DNA of 64,000 bases, taken from the NCBI GenBank assembly GCA_029202485.1, contig CP119313.1, positions 620,001-684,000 of the forward strand, written 5' to 3'. Every line of letters starts with the position of its first letter. The stretch's first letter is position 1. Below, piece after piece: positions 8,851-18,151 of the stretch. The notes beneath the pieces were generated by a model, which was not told where the DNA came from, did no database searches, and saw nothing but the letters and a program-made list of their open reading frames with translations. The stretch comes from Candidatus Pedobacter colombiensis (GTDB lineage: Bacteria; Bacteroidota; Bacteroidia; Sphingobacteriales; Sphingobacteriaceae). A program made the position numbers and the translations under genes.

Positions 8851-9432
8851 TTAATCAATATCGCCCAGATGATAACAATGTCTGCATCTCGGCTCATAAC
8901 TGTCTTTTTCTCCCAATAGTACCCTACTTTCGCTGGCGGCAGTACGGTAGGAGTATACGGCCGGACTTCCACAACGAACGCATACTGCATTTACCTTTGT
9001 GACTAGCTCGGCAATGGCCATTAATGCAGGTACAGGTCCAAAAGGCTTGCCCATATAATCCATATCCAAACCGGCAATAATTACTCTTATCCCTTTTTGG
9101 GCAAGCTGATTACAAACTTCTGATAGGTTATCATCAAAAAACTGAGCTTCATCAATACCCACAACCTGAGTATCCGGTTTTAAGAGTAAGATTGCGGTTG
9201 ACGTTTCCACAGGAGTGGACTCAATTGAATTCAGATCATGTGAAACTACAGCGGTTTCATCGTAGCGGGTATCGGTTTTTGGTTTGAAGATTTCGATCTT
9301 TAACTTCGCGATCTGCGCACGCTTTAGTCTTCTTAATAATTCTTCGGTTTTGCCCGAAAACATAGAGCCGCAAATTACCTCAATACTGCCGCAATACTCT
9401 CCTCGTCTGTAATTTTGTTCGCTGAATAACAT
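8851..9432 (-). CDS. tdk: thymidine kinase
   Basis: This 193-residue type II thymidine kinase phosphorylates thymidine with ATP in the pyrimidine salvage pathway. The P-loop GSMFSGKTEE lies at about residues 21-30, the Walker B/DEAQF motif (VGIDEAQFF) near residue 100, and two zinc-binding Cys pairs are visible, CVRC and CRHC. Length and motif order match the family. Confidence 0.95.
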   Translation of the reverse strand: MLFSEQNYRRGEYCGSIEVICGSMFSGKTEELLRRLKRAQIAKLKIEIFKPKTDTRYDETAVVSHDLNSIESTPVETSTAILLLKPDTQVVGIDEAQFFDDNLSEVCNQLAQKGIRVIIAGLDMDYMGKPFGPVPALMAIAELVTKVNAVCVRCGSPAVYSYRTAASESRVLLGEKDSYEPRCRHCYHLGDID

Positions 9433-9475
9433 GCTTAATAGGATTTAAGAGCCTGCTAATATCAGAATTTTGTAG

Positions 9476-9483
9476 TACTTTTG
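9476..9483 (+). promoter_or_regulatory. -7 element
   Basis: TACTTTTG fits TAnnTTTG exactly, 47 nt before the ATG of the following gene. No convincing TTTG is present at the -33 distance. Confidence 0.45.
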
Positions 9484-9530
9484 AGCGTCAAGTTACCAAC
9501 ATAAAACATCAATTCTTCCGTTATTACATT

Positions 9531-10547
9531 ATGATGAACCAAGAGGATATTTTTAAAAAAGTAGGACATATACTAAATGAGCTTCAGGATCAGTATGAGT
9601 TTTTAGCTCAAAATCCTAGCCAACTCAATGAGTTAGAATTGGAGCTCTTTCTGGCAAATGCAAACTTTTTATCTGATCATGTTCAGATTGTAAGAAAAAT
9701 AAATAGCAATAAAGCTATAAAAGCAATACCGGAGCGGGCCGAAGATCAAACCCCGGTCATCCCTGAGGTTGTAACAATCTCTGAGGTTATAACAAAGGAA
9801 CCTGAAATTATTCAAGTGCCTGAAATAGCTAAAGAAAAAACACTTGAAGAACTGGAAGCTGAATATGTTGAGGCAAATGAAGAGGTAGAAGAAGCGCGTG
9901 AACCTTTAAAATTTGAATTTCTACTAAATGATGAGCCTTTAACGGATAAGTTTGAGTTTGAAGAGCAACCTGTGAGTACAATTTTCGATAGACCTTTAAG
10001 TAAACAGGAAGAGGAGATTATTGCTGAAAAGCAAAGGTTAAGAGATAGTCAGTTGCAACAGCAGTCGACTGAAAAAGTAGCTCCAGAAGAAGAAAAAAGT
10101 ATCCCTGTGCAGGAGCCGATAGTTGAAAAGGTTGAGGAAAAGATCATTGTACAGCCTGTTGCTATACCTGTAATTGATAAAGCTGAAGAAGCTCCACAAG
10201 TTGTAAAAGAACCGGAAGTAAATCAGCCCAGACCCACATTAAATGATATGCTGGGAGGAAAAGGTGCCTTTTCGGCAAGTCTGAATGAAGAAAGTAATAA
10301 AACTGGTATAACGGATTTAAAACAGGCTATAAACCTAAATCAGAAGCTACTTTATATCAAAGATCTATTTAACGGTTACAATCTTGCATATGCTGAAGCC
10401 ATCGATGTGATCAATAAAATGCCTGATTTTAAAACTGTTGATAGCTTTTTACAGCAGAACTATGCAGTGAAAAATAACTGGGCCTCGAAGCAAGCTACTG
10501 TTGATCAGTTTTATGAATTGTTAAATCAACGTTTTCCGGCTAAATAA
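9531..10547 (+). CDS. acidic hypothetical protein with low-complexity middle
   Basis: This 338-residue protein has a helical N-terminal domain (about residues 1-65), a long Glu/Pro/Val-rich, probably disordered middle (about 65-245) and a compact C-terminal domain (about 255-338, with NQKLLYIKDLFNGYNLAYAE). Proteins of this layout recur in Sphingobacteriaceae next to rodA but I know of no function. There is no signal peptide, so it is likely cytoplasmic. A second ATG lies directly after the first. Its last 8 nt overlap the 3' end of rodA, which runs the other way. Confidence 0.8.
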   Translation: MMNQEDIFKKVGHILNELQDQYEFLAQNPSQLNELELELFLANANFLSDHVQIVRKINSNKAIKAIPERAEDQTPVIPEVVTISEVITKEPEIIQVPEIAKEKTLEELEAEYVEANEEVEEAREPLKFEFLLNDEPLTDKFEFEEQPVSTIFDRPLSKQEEEIIAEKQRLRDSQLQQQSTEKVAPEEEKSIPVQEPIVEKVEEKIIVQPVAIPVIDKAEEAPQVVKEPEVNQPRPTLNDMLGGKGAFSASLNEESNKTGITDLKQAINLNQKLLYIKDLFNGYNLAYAEAIDVINKMPDFKTVDSFLQQNYAVKNNWASKQATVDQFYELLNQRFPAK

Positions 10548-11808
10548 AGCCCATCCGGTTTGAGTCTAGCTTAAGGAAGATAAACAACAATACTGTAAAG
10601 CTCCATAATGAAGATCCACCGTAGCTGATAAAGGGCAATGGGATACCTATCACCGGTATAATCCCAATGGTCATCCCTATATTGATAAATACGTGGAAGA
10701 AGATGATGCAAGCCACACAGTAGCCATAAACCCTTGAGAATGAAGATCGCTGTCGCTCGGCTAAGTTGATGACCCTGAGGAGTAAAAATAGGTACAAAGC
10801 AATCACAATAAAGCATCCTGTAAATCCCCATTCTTCTCCAATTGTAGAAAATATGAAATCTGTACTCTGTTCCGGTACATAACCATATTTCGTTTGTGTA
10901 CCCTCTAAAAAGCCACGACCGGTAAGTTGACCTGAACCAATGGCTATTTTGGACTGGTTAACATTGTATCCGGCTCCTTTAGGATCGGTTTTAAGACCAA
11001 GGATCAATTCAATACGGGTACGCTGGTGTGGACGTAGTATATCTTCGAACATGATTTTGGCGATGAAGAGGTAGCCAATGGATGCAAGGGTAATGACGCC
11101 AATCATAATCATCCTTTGCTGCTTTTTCTTGTTAAAATAGATAAACAATCCACTAAGTGCCAGGATAGACGATATCAATACCCATGGAGCAAGAAAAAGG
11201 TTAAGGATAAATAAAACTACCATCCCCCAAAATATACCGAGTAAATAACCTGGTAACCCTTCCCGGTATAGTGGGAACATAAAGGACAGAAACACAAGCA
11301 TTGAACCCGCATCAGGCTGTAACATGATCAGGCACATCGGGATAACGACGATTACTGCAGCAATTAATACCGGTTTTAAAGTATTTAGCTTTGGGTTAAA
11401 AGAACTGATGTATCTTGCCAGTAAAAGTGCGGTCCCAAATTTAGCGAGTTCAGAGGGCTGTAAACGAAAGGTTCCCAAAGGGATCCATGCCTGATTTCCG
11501 CCAACATTACGTCCAACAACCAGCACTACTACCAATAGAAACATCGTAATCCCATAAATGATGGGAGAAAAGATGCTGAAAAACTTGGCATCCAGCAACA
11601 ATATAGATAAGCCCAATATCAGACCTGTTATGACAAAAATAAGCTGTTTACCATAATTGGTAGTGAAGTTAAAGACAGCGGATTCTGAACCGGTATATAC
11701 AGAAGCATAAATATTTACAACGCCAATGGTACACAATGCAACGTAGATGAGGATGCTAATCCAGTCAACGTTAAAGAAGAACCTGTTGCTGCTTTGCTGA
11801 TTGATCAT
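10540..11808 (-). CDS. rodA: peptidoglycan glycosyltransferase RodA (SEDS)
   Basis: This 422-residue polytopic membrane protein of the SEDS family polymerises lipid II glycan strands for cell elongation. Typical segments are visible: LQPSELAKFG, QPDAGSMLVF (with the catalytic-site Asp) and the C-terminal IPVIGIPLPFISYGGSS. It is the last gene of mreB-mreC-mreD-mrdA-rodA and overlaps mrdA by 4 nt (ATGA), so it should be translationally coupled to its partner PBP2. Confidence 0.95.
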   Translation of the reverse strand: MINQQSSNRFFFNVDWISILIYVALCTIGVVNIYASVYTGSESAVFNFTTNYGKQLIFVITGLILGLSILLLDAKFFSIFSPIIYGITMFLLVVVLVVGRNVGGNQAWIPLGTFRLQPSELAKFGTALLLARYISSFNPKLNTLKPVLIAAVIVVIPMCLIMLQPDAGSMLVFLSFMFPLYREGLPGYLLGIFWGMVVLFILNLFLAPWVLISSILALSGLFIYFNKKKQQRMIMIGVITLASIGYLFIAKIMFEDILRPHQRTRIELILGLKTDPKGAGYNVNQSKIAIGSGQLTGRGFLEGTQTKYGYVPEQSTDFIFSTIGEEWGFTGCFIVIALYLFLLLRVINLAERQRSSFSRVYGYCVACIIFFHVFINIGMTIGIIPVIGIPLPFISYGGSSLWSFTVLLFIFLKLDSNRMGFI

Positions 11809-13754
11809 TTTGTAGTCTGAATAGGTGTGCTTGTTGCTGTTGTGTTATTTGTGGTAACCTGAGCTGTAGAAGGTGTAGGAGTTGTGACTGAATCTGCATC
11901 CTTTGCTTTTGGCTTAACTTTAGGCTTAGGCGGTTCCGGCAAAATCACCTGTTTCTTCATCCATTCTACCTGAGCAAGCTTGTTTTTAGGTAATTGGCCT
12001 CTTAAATATTGTTCGGTAATGTAACTGGCTATAGGTGCAGCATATTGACTACCAAAACCCGCATTCTCTACAATTACTGCAATAGCAATTTTAGGATTGT
12101 CTCTTGGTGCAAAGCCAATAAATACCGAGTGATTTTTACCACGTGGATTTTGTACCGTACCGGTTTTACCGCACATCAGAATACCATCTATCCTTGACTG
12201 GATTGCTGTTCCCCAAGGCGCATTTACAGCATCCTGCATTCCATCAATTACAGGCTCAAAGTGGCGGGCTTCCACATCAACGTAATTCTTTTTAACGTAT
12301 TCCTTTTTGATTACTTTGTTCTTACCAATCGCTTTTACCAGGTGGGGCTTGATATAATAGCCACGATTGGCAATGATAGCCATGATGTTGGCCATCTGTA
12401 ACGGGGTTGCATCCATCTCACCTTGTCCAATGGCCAGGGAAATTACGGTACCATAATTCCAATATTTGCTGTATTTTCCCGAATAATAAGCTGCATCATA
12501 TAGCCTGCCCTCACGCTCTGAAGGGAGGTCTATTCCTAATTTTCCTCCAAGCCCAAATTTTCTAACCTTCTTTTGCCAATCATCATAAGCTACGCGCTGG
12601 TTTGGAAATTTACGTTGGGTAAGTAGTTGTTGAAAAACATGACAAGCATAAGTATTACAAGATCTGGCTAAACCTCTTCGCAAGGAGATATTGCCGTCTA
12701 CGTGTTCACATTTTACAGTATGGTTTCCAACACGGAAGTAGCCCGGACAATTAAATGTTGTGTTTGGGTCAATTACACCTTCCTGAAGCCCAATTAGTGC
12801 ATCTAAAGGTTTAAAGGACGAGCCTGGCGAATAGTAACCTTGAATTGGTCTGATATTAAGTGGACGATTTGGGGTTGTCAATAAGTCCATATAATTATTC
12901 CCCTGGTTTCTACCAACCATTAAATTTGGATCGTAACTTGGGCTGCTTACAAAAGCGAGAATTTCTCCTGATGCTGGTTCTATTGCAACAATACTGCCCA
13001 CCTTATTCGACATCAATTCCTCTCCAAGTTTTTGTAATTTTAAGTCCAATGATGAAATTAACTGGTCTCCGGAAACAGCTGCTGTATCAAATCTACCTTC
13101 GGCATAACTTCCCTTAGGGACGTTTCGGGCATCATAAAGCATATTTACTACACCTCTTTCACCTCTTAATAAAGTTTCGTAAGATTTTTCCACACCTGAT
13201 TTACCAATATAATCACCCGGACGGTAATAACCGTCCGAGTTTTTGATATCGGTAGGGGATACCTCTTTAATGTAGCCCAGAAAATGGGCAGCTATACTAT
13301 CGGGGTAATGTCTGATGGTTCTGCTTTGTACAAAAAAGCCGGGAAAGCGAGACAGTTGCTCCGATAAGGTTGCATAAACCTGTATAGACAATTGACGCTC
13401 AAAAATACTTGGCTGGTACCTTGATTGAATGGTCGCTTTATTGAAGTTTCGTGTAAAGCGTTCCTTGTCGATGTCTATAATTCGACAAAGGGCTGCAGTA
13501 TCAAAGGCTTTTACCTGATTGGGAATAACCATCAGGTCGTACACAGCTTCATTTTGAGCTAATGGCTTTTCATTGCGATCAAAAATAACACCTCGAGCAG
13601 GGAAAGTATAGATCTTACGCAACACATTACTCTCTGCAGAAATGAAGTATTTATCGGTCGCTACCTGAATGTAAAAAAGTGTTCCAAGTAAAATTAAGCC
13701 AATAAGAATGAATAACCCCTGTATAATATATTTCCGATTAAACAGATTATCCAT
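11805..13754 (-). CDS. mrdA: penicillin-binding protein 2 (peptidoglycan D,D-transpeptidase)
   Basis: This 649-residue elongasome transpeptidase cross-links peptidoglycan. A single N-terminal membrane helix (about residues 10-30) is followed by the PBP dimer domain and the transpeptidase domain. The three catalytic motifs are intact: SxxK at Ser312-Lys315 (GSSFKP), SxN at Ser365-Asn367 (RSCNTY) and KTG at 530-532. The C-terminal 50 residues are Pro/Thr/Lys-rich and probably disordered. It overlaps rodA by 4 nt and abuts mreD. Confidence 0.95.
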   Translation of the reverse strand: MDNLFNRKYIIQGLFILIGLILLGTLFYIQVATDKYFISAESNVLRKIYTFPARGVIFDRNEKPLAQNEAVYDLMVIPNQVKAFDTAALCRIIDIDKERFTRNFNKATIQSRYQPSIFERQLSIQVYATLSEQLSRFPGFFVQSRTIRHYPDSIAAHFLGYIKEVSPTDIKNSDGYYRPGDYIGKSGVEKSYETLLRGERGVVNMLYDARNVPKGSYAEGRFDTAAVSGDQLISSLDLKLQKLGEELMSNKVGSIVAIEPASGEILAFVSSPSYDPNLMVGRNQGNNYMDLLTTPNRPLNIRPIQGYYSPGSSFKPLDALIGLQEGVIDPNTTFNCPGYFRVGNHTVKCEHVDGNISLRRGLARSCNTYACHVFQQLLTQRKFPNQRVAYDDWQKKVRKFGLGGKLGIDLPSEREGRLYDAAYYSGKYSKYWNYGTVISLAIGQGEMDATPLQMANIMAIIANRGYYIKPHLVKAIGKNKVIKKEYVKKNYVDVEARHFEPVIDGMQDAVNAPWGTAIQSRIDGILMCGKTGTVQNPRGKNHSVFIGFAPRDNPKIAIAVIVENAGFGSQYAAPIASYITEQYLRGQLPKNKLAQVEWMKKQVILPEPPKPKVKPKAKDADSVTTPTPSTAQVTTNNTTATSTPIQTTK

Positions 13755-14269
13755 TAGCGCATTTTTCTATTATAGAATATAAATTCTATCAATACAACAG
13801 TAAACAAGGTAAATATAATGCTAAAAAAGCACCTCAGCAAGGTATAGGAAAACTCTGCCAATCTAAAAGTTTCTAAAAAGAAAAGTACCAGATGGTGTGC
13901 CATGGTACATAAAAAGGCGTAGATGATAAACCACTTAAAACCCATATTACCCAATGTCGGTTCGGGCTCATCAAAACCATCACGGTTCATGGTTACGGAA
14001 ATAAATAAAATCCTTACAAAGGCCAGAGCCACACAGGCTGCAGTATGTACGCCGAGTGTATCGTAAAAAGCATCCAGCGTTAATCCGGTAACAAAAGCAA
14101 TGAGATACAGCAGTATATTGGGTGTGTTAAACGGAAGAAGTAAGAGGAAGATGATATACACAAAAGGGGTAGCCATATTATAGAAACTCAAATTCCTTAG
14201 TAAAAGGATTTGAATTAAGAGTAGGACAAACCACCTGACTATATTTACTAATGCTAATCTGCTATTCAT
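13754..14269 (-). CDS. mreD: rod shape-determining protein MreD
   Basis: This 171-residue integral membrane protein has about five hydrophobic helices. Sequence conservation in MreD is low; the call rests on size, topology and its fixed place between mreC and mrdA. It overlaps mreC by 8 nt and mrdA by 1 nt, which suggests tight coupling in the elongasome operon. Confidence 0.85.
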   Translation of the reverse strand: MNSRLALVNIVRWFVLLLIQILLLRNLSFYNMATPFVYIIFLLLLPFNTPNILLYLIAFVTGLTLDAFYDTLGVHTAACVALAFVRILFISVTMNRDGFDEPEPTLGNMGFKWFIIYAFLCTMAHHLVLFFLETFRLAEFSYTLLRCFFSIIFTLFTVVLIEFIFYNRKMR

Positions 14270-15098
14270 GTGGCAACTTTGCTTCTAATTCTTTTTGTTC
14301 TGTGGCATATTTATCAAGAATAACGTACACATATTGTAAGGTACTGAAATCATTGAAAAGTTTTATTTCTATAGACATGAAGTTGTCGCCGGTAGCTACA
14401 CCGGTATTGGTTACAAGTCCTACAGGAATACCCGGAGGGAAAGATGAAAATCCTGAAGTAACGATGGTATCTTTAAGATTAATCTTAAAGTGATTTGGAA
14501 TCTCTTTAACAAAAGCTTTTGTGTAGTCTGAGTTGCCAACACCCCATACCAAAGATCCCAGAGCATCGCTCTTTTTAATACTCACACTAATCTTAGTGTC
14601 TTTGTGCAATAAAGAGCGGATGGTAGCCAGGTGTTCAGAAACATCCATCACAAAGCCAACAACGCCTTTGCCTGGGGAGATTACAGGCATATCAGGGGCA
14701 ATCCCATCTGCGGAGCCCTTATTAATCGTGATGACATTGTTGCGTAACGTAATCGAGTTTTTGATTACCCGGGCAGATAAATAAGTATACTGCGGTTTAT
14801 TAAGTGAGTCTTTAACTACAATTTTCTTAGCACTATCAATATTTTTAAGTGCAAGCAGTTCTGTTTTTAGCTTGGCGTTTTCAACAGCAAGGCTGTCATT
14901 TACAGATCCCAGATTAAGATATTTCTTTAGTACATTCAGATTCTGGTAAACTTCGCCAACCACTTTATTGGTAGAGTTTACCGTTACACTGCGCTGATAG
15001 GCATTGTTTTTTACAGTTAAGATAACCCCAATTGTAAAAAAAATAATGAATAAGAAAAATGCGTTATATCTGTTTATGAAAATCCAAAGGTTACGCAT
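14262..15098 (-). CDS. mreC: rod shape-determining protein MreC
   Basis: This 278-residue protein has one N-terminal membrane helix (about residues 12-28), a short coiled coil (about 60-95, with LAVENAKLKTELLALKN) and the periplasmic beta-barrel MreC domain (about 105-270). It links cytoplasmic MreB to PBP2/RodA. A 14-bp perfect hairpin separates it from mreB upstream. Confidence 0.93.
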   Translation of the reverse strand: MRNLWIFINRYNAFFLFIIFFTIGVILTVKNNAYQRSVTVNSTNKVVGEVYQNLNVLKKYLNLGSVNDSLAVENAKLKTELLALKNIDSAKKIVVKDSLNKPQYTYLSARVIKNSITLRNNVITINKGSADGIAPDMPVISPGKGVVGFVMDVSEHLATIRSLLHKDTKISVSIKKSDALGSLVWGVGNSDYTKAFVKEIPNHFKINLKDTIVTSGFSSFPPGIPVGLVTNTGVATGDNFMSIEIKLFNDFSTLQYVYVILDKYATEQKELEAKLPHE

Positions 15099-15114
15099 AT
15101 TCAGGGAGATATAT

Positions 15115-15150
15115 AATGAAGGTTTCTAGTTTGACTTAGAAACCTTCATT
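15115..15150 (-). promoter_or_regulatory. hairpin between mreB and mreC (possible attenuator or processing site)
   Basis: A perfect 14-bp stem (15115-15128 with 15137-15150) around an 8-nt loop fills the short mreB-mreC gap. On the minus-strand transcript no real U run follows (ATATATCTCCC), so full termination is unlikely. It could protect the mreB 3' end or lower mreC expression. Confidence 0.6.
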
Positions 15151-15168
15151 GAGCTGTTATTCATTTAA

Positions 15169-16191
15169 TTATTGCATTAAAAATTTAAAGCCGCCAATAT
15201 TTTTTAAGGCGATACCAGTTCCACGTACAACAGCACGAAGTGGATCTTCGGCCACATGGACAGGAAGTTTGGTTTTGGCTGCTACACGTTTATCCAGTCC
15301 ACGAAGTAAAGCACCTCCACCTGTTAAATAAATACCGGTTTGATAAATGTCTGCAGATAACTCCGGAGGAGTGATCTCTAAAGCTTTAAGAATCGCCTCT
15401 TCGATTTTTGAGATAGATTTATCCAGGCAATGCGCAATTTCGGTATAAGACACTGTGATCTGTTTAGGTACGCCCGTCATCAAGTCTCTTCCTTGAACTG
15501 CAAAATCTGCAGGAGGATCAGTTAATTCCGGTAATGCCGCGCCAACTTCAATTTTAATCTTTTCAGCTGTACGGTCACCAATCATGATGTTATGCTGACG
15601 GCGGATGTAGTTTACAATATCAGAGTCAAAGTTATCTCCGGCAACGCGGATAGACTGATCACAAACAATACCTGACAATGCAATTACTGCAATTTCGGTC
15701 GTACCACCACCGATATCAATAATCATATTACCCATAGGCTCTTCCACATCAATACCAATACCTACTGCAGCAGCCATTGGCTCATGGATCAGGTATACCT
15801 CTTTAGCACCGGCAATTTCAGCCGAGTCCCTTACTGCACGTTTTTCAACCTCAGTAATTCCTGAAGGAATACAGATGACCATTCTTAATGAAGGGAACAT
15901 CCATCCTTTACCGCCATTCAGCATACGAATCATTCCTTTAATCATGGCTTCAGCAGCATTAAAGTCTGCAATTACACCATCTTTCAAGGGTCTTACGGTA
16001 CGAATATTATCATGGGTTTTACCTTCCATTTGCATGGCCTGTCTCCCAATAGCAATAATTTTATTTGTTTGTCTGTCAAAAGCAACGATTGAAGGTTCAT
16101 CAACTACTACTTTGTCATTATGTATAATTAAGGTGTTTGCCGTGCCTAAATCGATAGCAACCTCCTGTGTAAACCAATTAAATAGACCCAT
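15169..16191 (-). CDS. mreB: rod shape-determining actin homologue MreB
   Basis: This 340-residue protein has the actin-type ATPase motifs: IDLGTANT (phosphate 1), IDIGGGTTEIAV (phosphate 2) and the adenosine-motif segment LTGGGALLRGLD. It forms membrane-bound filaments that direct the elongasome. It is the first gene of the rod operon; 87 nt separate it from purH upstream. I could not find a clear promoter in this gap, so some transcription may come from purH. Confidence 0.97.
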   Translation of the reverse strand: MGLFNWFTQEVAIDLGTANTLIIHNDKVVVDEPSIVAFDRQTNKIIAIGRQAMQMEGKTHDNIRTVRPLKDGVIADFNAAEAMIKGMIRMLNGGKGWMFPSLRMVICIPSGITEVEKRAVRDSAEIAGAKEVYLIHEPMAAAVGIGIDVEEPMGNMIIDIGGGTTEIAVIALSGIVCDQSIRVAGDNFDSDIVNYIRRQHNIMIGDRTAEKIKIEVGAALPELTDPPADFAVQGRDLMTGVPKQITVSYTEIAHCLDKSISKIEEAILKALEITPPELSADIYQTGIYLTGGGALLRGLDKRVAAKTKLPVHVAEDPLRAVVRGTGIALKNIGGFKFLMQ

Positions 16192-16278
16192 CTATAGGTG
16201 ATAATTTAAGTATTAATAATTCTATGTACTATATTAATGTAAAACTACAGCTTTTTATTGTATTCGAGGATAAATAAA

Positions 16279-17805
16279 TTAGTGTTTAAAATGTCTAACA
16301 CCAGTAGTAACCATGGCAATTCCTTTTTCATTAGCCATATTTATCGAATCCGCATCTTTAATCGATCCACCCGGTTGTAGGACAGCCGTAATGCCTGCTT
16401 CGGCAGCAATCTCTACGCAGTCAGGGAAAGGGAAAAATGCATCAGATGCCATAACCGAACCTTTTAAGTCGAAGTTAAAAGCATCAGCCTTAACAATCGC
16501 TTGCTTTAAAGCATCAACTCTTGAGGTCTGACCCACACCACTTGACAATAACTGATCATTTTTAACAAAAACAATAGTGTTTGATTTAGTGTGCTTTACA
16601 ATTTTATTGGCAAAATAAAGGTCTTGTAACTCTTGTGTAGTAGGTACTTTTTCTGTTACGGCAATCATTTGCTCAGGACCCTCGATAATTAAATCTTTAT
16701 CTTGTTCAATTACACCGTTTAATAAAGTTTTAAACTGTTTTTTGCTCAGTTCAACTTCGTTACGTTGTAAAATTACTCTGTTCTTTTTAGCGCGGAAAAG
16801 TTCAACAGCTTCCGGTTGATATGAAGGAGCGATCAAAACTTCAAAGAAAAGTTTATTGATCTCAGTAGCTGTAGCCAGATCAATTTCTCTGTTGGCGATC
16901 AGTACACCGCCAAATGCTGAAACCGGGTCGCAGGCAAGTGCTACATTCCATGCTTCTAAAATGGTTGCTTTTGAAGCTACACCACAAGCATTGGTATGTT
17001 TTAATATCGCAAAGGTTGGTGCTTCAAACTCATCAATTAAGGCAACTGCAGCATCAACATCAACAAGGTTGTTGTAAGAAAGCTCTTTACCATTTAATTT
17101 AGTGAACATGGCATCCAGATCACCATAAAATACACCTTGCTGGTGTGGGTTTTCACCATATCTTAATGTTTGCGCCTGGTTGATACTATGTTTAAATACA
17201 TTAAGTGGCTCTTCGTTATTGAAATAATTGAAGATTGCAGTATCGTAATGAGAAGAAGTGTGGAACGCTTTTTTAGCAAAAGCTTTACGTTGAGCTAAAG
17301 TTGTTTCTCCATTTTGTGCTTCCAACTGTTGTTGTAAAGTTGAGTAATCATCCTTAGAAGCTAGAATCACTACATCATTAAAGTTTTTTGCAGCAGCTCT
17401 GATTAGGGAAATACCACCGATATCTATTTTTTCGATAATGTCTGATTCAGAACCACCGGCTTTAACGGTTTCCTCGAAAGGATATAAGTCAACAATTACT
17501 AAATCTATTTCAGGAATTTCATATTGTGCAATCTGCTCCTGATCTGATCCAAGAGCCCTGCGGTTTAAAATGCCACCGAAAACTTTAGGGTGTAATGTTT
17601 TTACTCTTCCTCCTAAAATTGAAGGATAACCTGTAAGGTCTTCAACAGCCGTAACGGGAATATTCAGATCTTTAATAAATTGTTCAGTACCTCCGGTAGA
17701 GAATAATTGCACACCTTGCTGGGCAAGTAAACGAACTAATGGCTCTAAACCATCCTTATAATAAACTGAAATTAAAGCGTTTTTGATCTTTATAGATTGA
17801 CTCAT
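16279..17805 (-). CDS. purH: bifunctional AICAR formyltransferase / IMP cyclohydrolase
   Basis: This 508-residue enzyme makes the last two steps of IMP synthesis. The N-terminal MGS-like IMP cyclohydrolase domain (about residues 1-190, with STGGTEQFIKD and GGRVKTLHPK) is followed by the AICAR transformylase domain, with KHTNACGVA and SDAFFPFPD. A good promoter of the phylum's type lies directly upstream. Confidence 0.97.
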   Translation of the reverse strand: MSQSIKIKNALISVYYKDGLEPLVRLLAQQGVQLFSTGGTEQFIKDLNIPVTAVEDLTGYPSILGGRVKTLHPKVFGGILNRRALGSDQEQIAQYEIPEIDLVIVDLYPFEETVKAGGSESDIIEKIDIGGISLIRAAAKNFNDVVILASKDDYSTLQQQLEAQNGETTLAQRKAFAKKAFHTSSHYDTAIFNYFNNEEPLNVFKHSINQAQTLRYGENPHQQGVFYGDLDAMFTKLNGKELSYNNLVDVDAAVALIDEFEAPTFAILKHTNACGVASKATILEAWNVALACDPVSAFGGVLIANREIDLATATEINKLFFEVLIAPSYQPEAVELFRAKKNRVILQRNEVELSKKQFKTLLNGVIEQDKDLIIEGPEQMIAVTEKVPTTQELQDLYFANKIVKHTKSNTIVFVKNDQLLSSGVGQTSRVDALKQAIVKADAFNFDLKGSVMASDAFFPFPDCVEIAAEAGITAVLQPGGSIKDADSINMANEKGIAMVTTGVRHFKH

Positions 17806-17825
17806 TGGAGAAAAATTTTGAGCCG

Positions 17826-17856
17826 CAAAGTTACCTGTTTTTCCTTTAATGTCAAA
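17826..17856 (-). promoter_or_regulatory. promoter of purH
   Basis: On the minus strand TTTG (plus-strand CAAA at 17853-17856) is followed after 19 nt by TAACTTTG (plus-strand CAAAGTTA at 17826-17833), an exact fit to the Bacteroidota consensus. It lies about 20 nt before the purH ATG. Confidence 0.75.
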
Positions 17857-18010
17857 TGCTTATTTATAGTGTCGTAAACTAGGTTTGATGTGTTAGATGA
17901 TTGTTTATAAAGGTGTTTATAAATAGCAGATTTGGATCCGGTTTTTTTAGGATTAATATAGGTTTAATAATAGTTTATGGTAACTCCGCCTTCCTAATGC
18001 AATTAGAGCG

Positions 18011-18080
18011 CGGTGAGTCCGCCTTTTTACTGGAAAAAGGTGGACTCACCGCGGACTCATGGCGGACTCATTGCGGATTT
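18011..18080. repeat. intergenic hairpin plus short direct repeats
   Basis: Within the 346-nt purH-purN gap an 18-bp stem (18011-18028 with 18034-18051, one G-T pair, 5-nt loop) is followed by two exact copies of GCGGACTCAT (18051-18060 and 18062-18071) and a partial third, TGCGGATTT. The GGACTCA/TGAGTCC core thus occurs four times in about 60 nt. It is much GC-richer than its surroundings. It could be a REP-like or small palindromic repeat element, or a protein-binding site. The rest of the gap, apart from the purH promoter, holds nothing I can name. Confidence 0.6.
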
Positions 18081-18151
18081 ACACCGAGCGCATATTGAGT
18101 GTTGTCTCGTTCTATTATAGCTATACAGTGTCGTACTAAGAGGAGAGGTTT

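Noticed and set aside
8760..8990. 76-codon minus-strand frame downstream of tdk
   Set aside because: It overlaps the tdk 3' end in another frame and shows no domain or start signal.
16240..16247. TAGTTTTA on the minus strand as mreB promoter
   Set aside because: Only seven of eight positions fit and there is no TTTG at the -33 distance.
18051..18080. Tandem GCGGACTCAT units as a CRISPR
   Set aside because: Units are 10 nt, directly adjacent, lack spacers, and no cas gene is present.
17901..18098. 65-codon plus-strand frame between purH and purN
   Set aside because: It is made up largely of the hairpin and repeat sequence, has no promoter and no recognisable domain.
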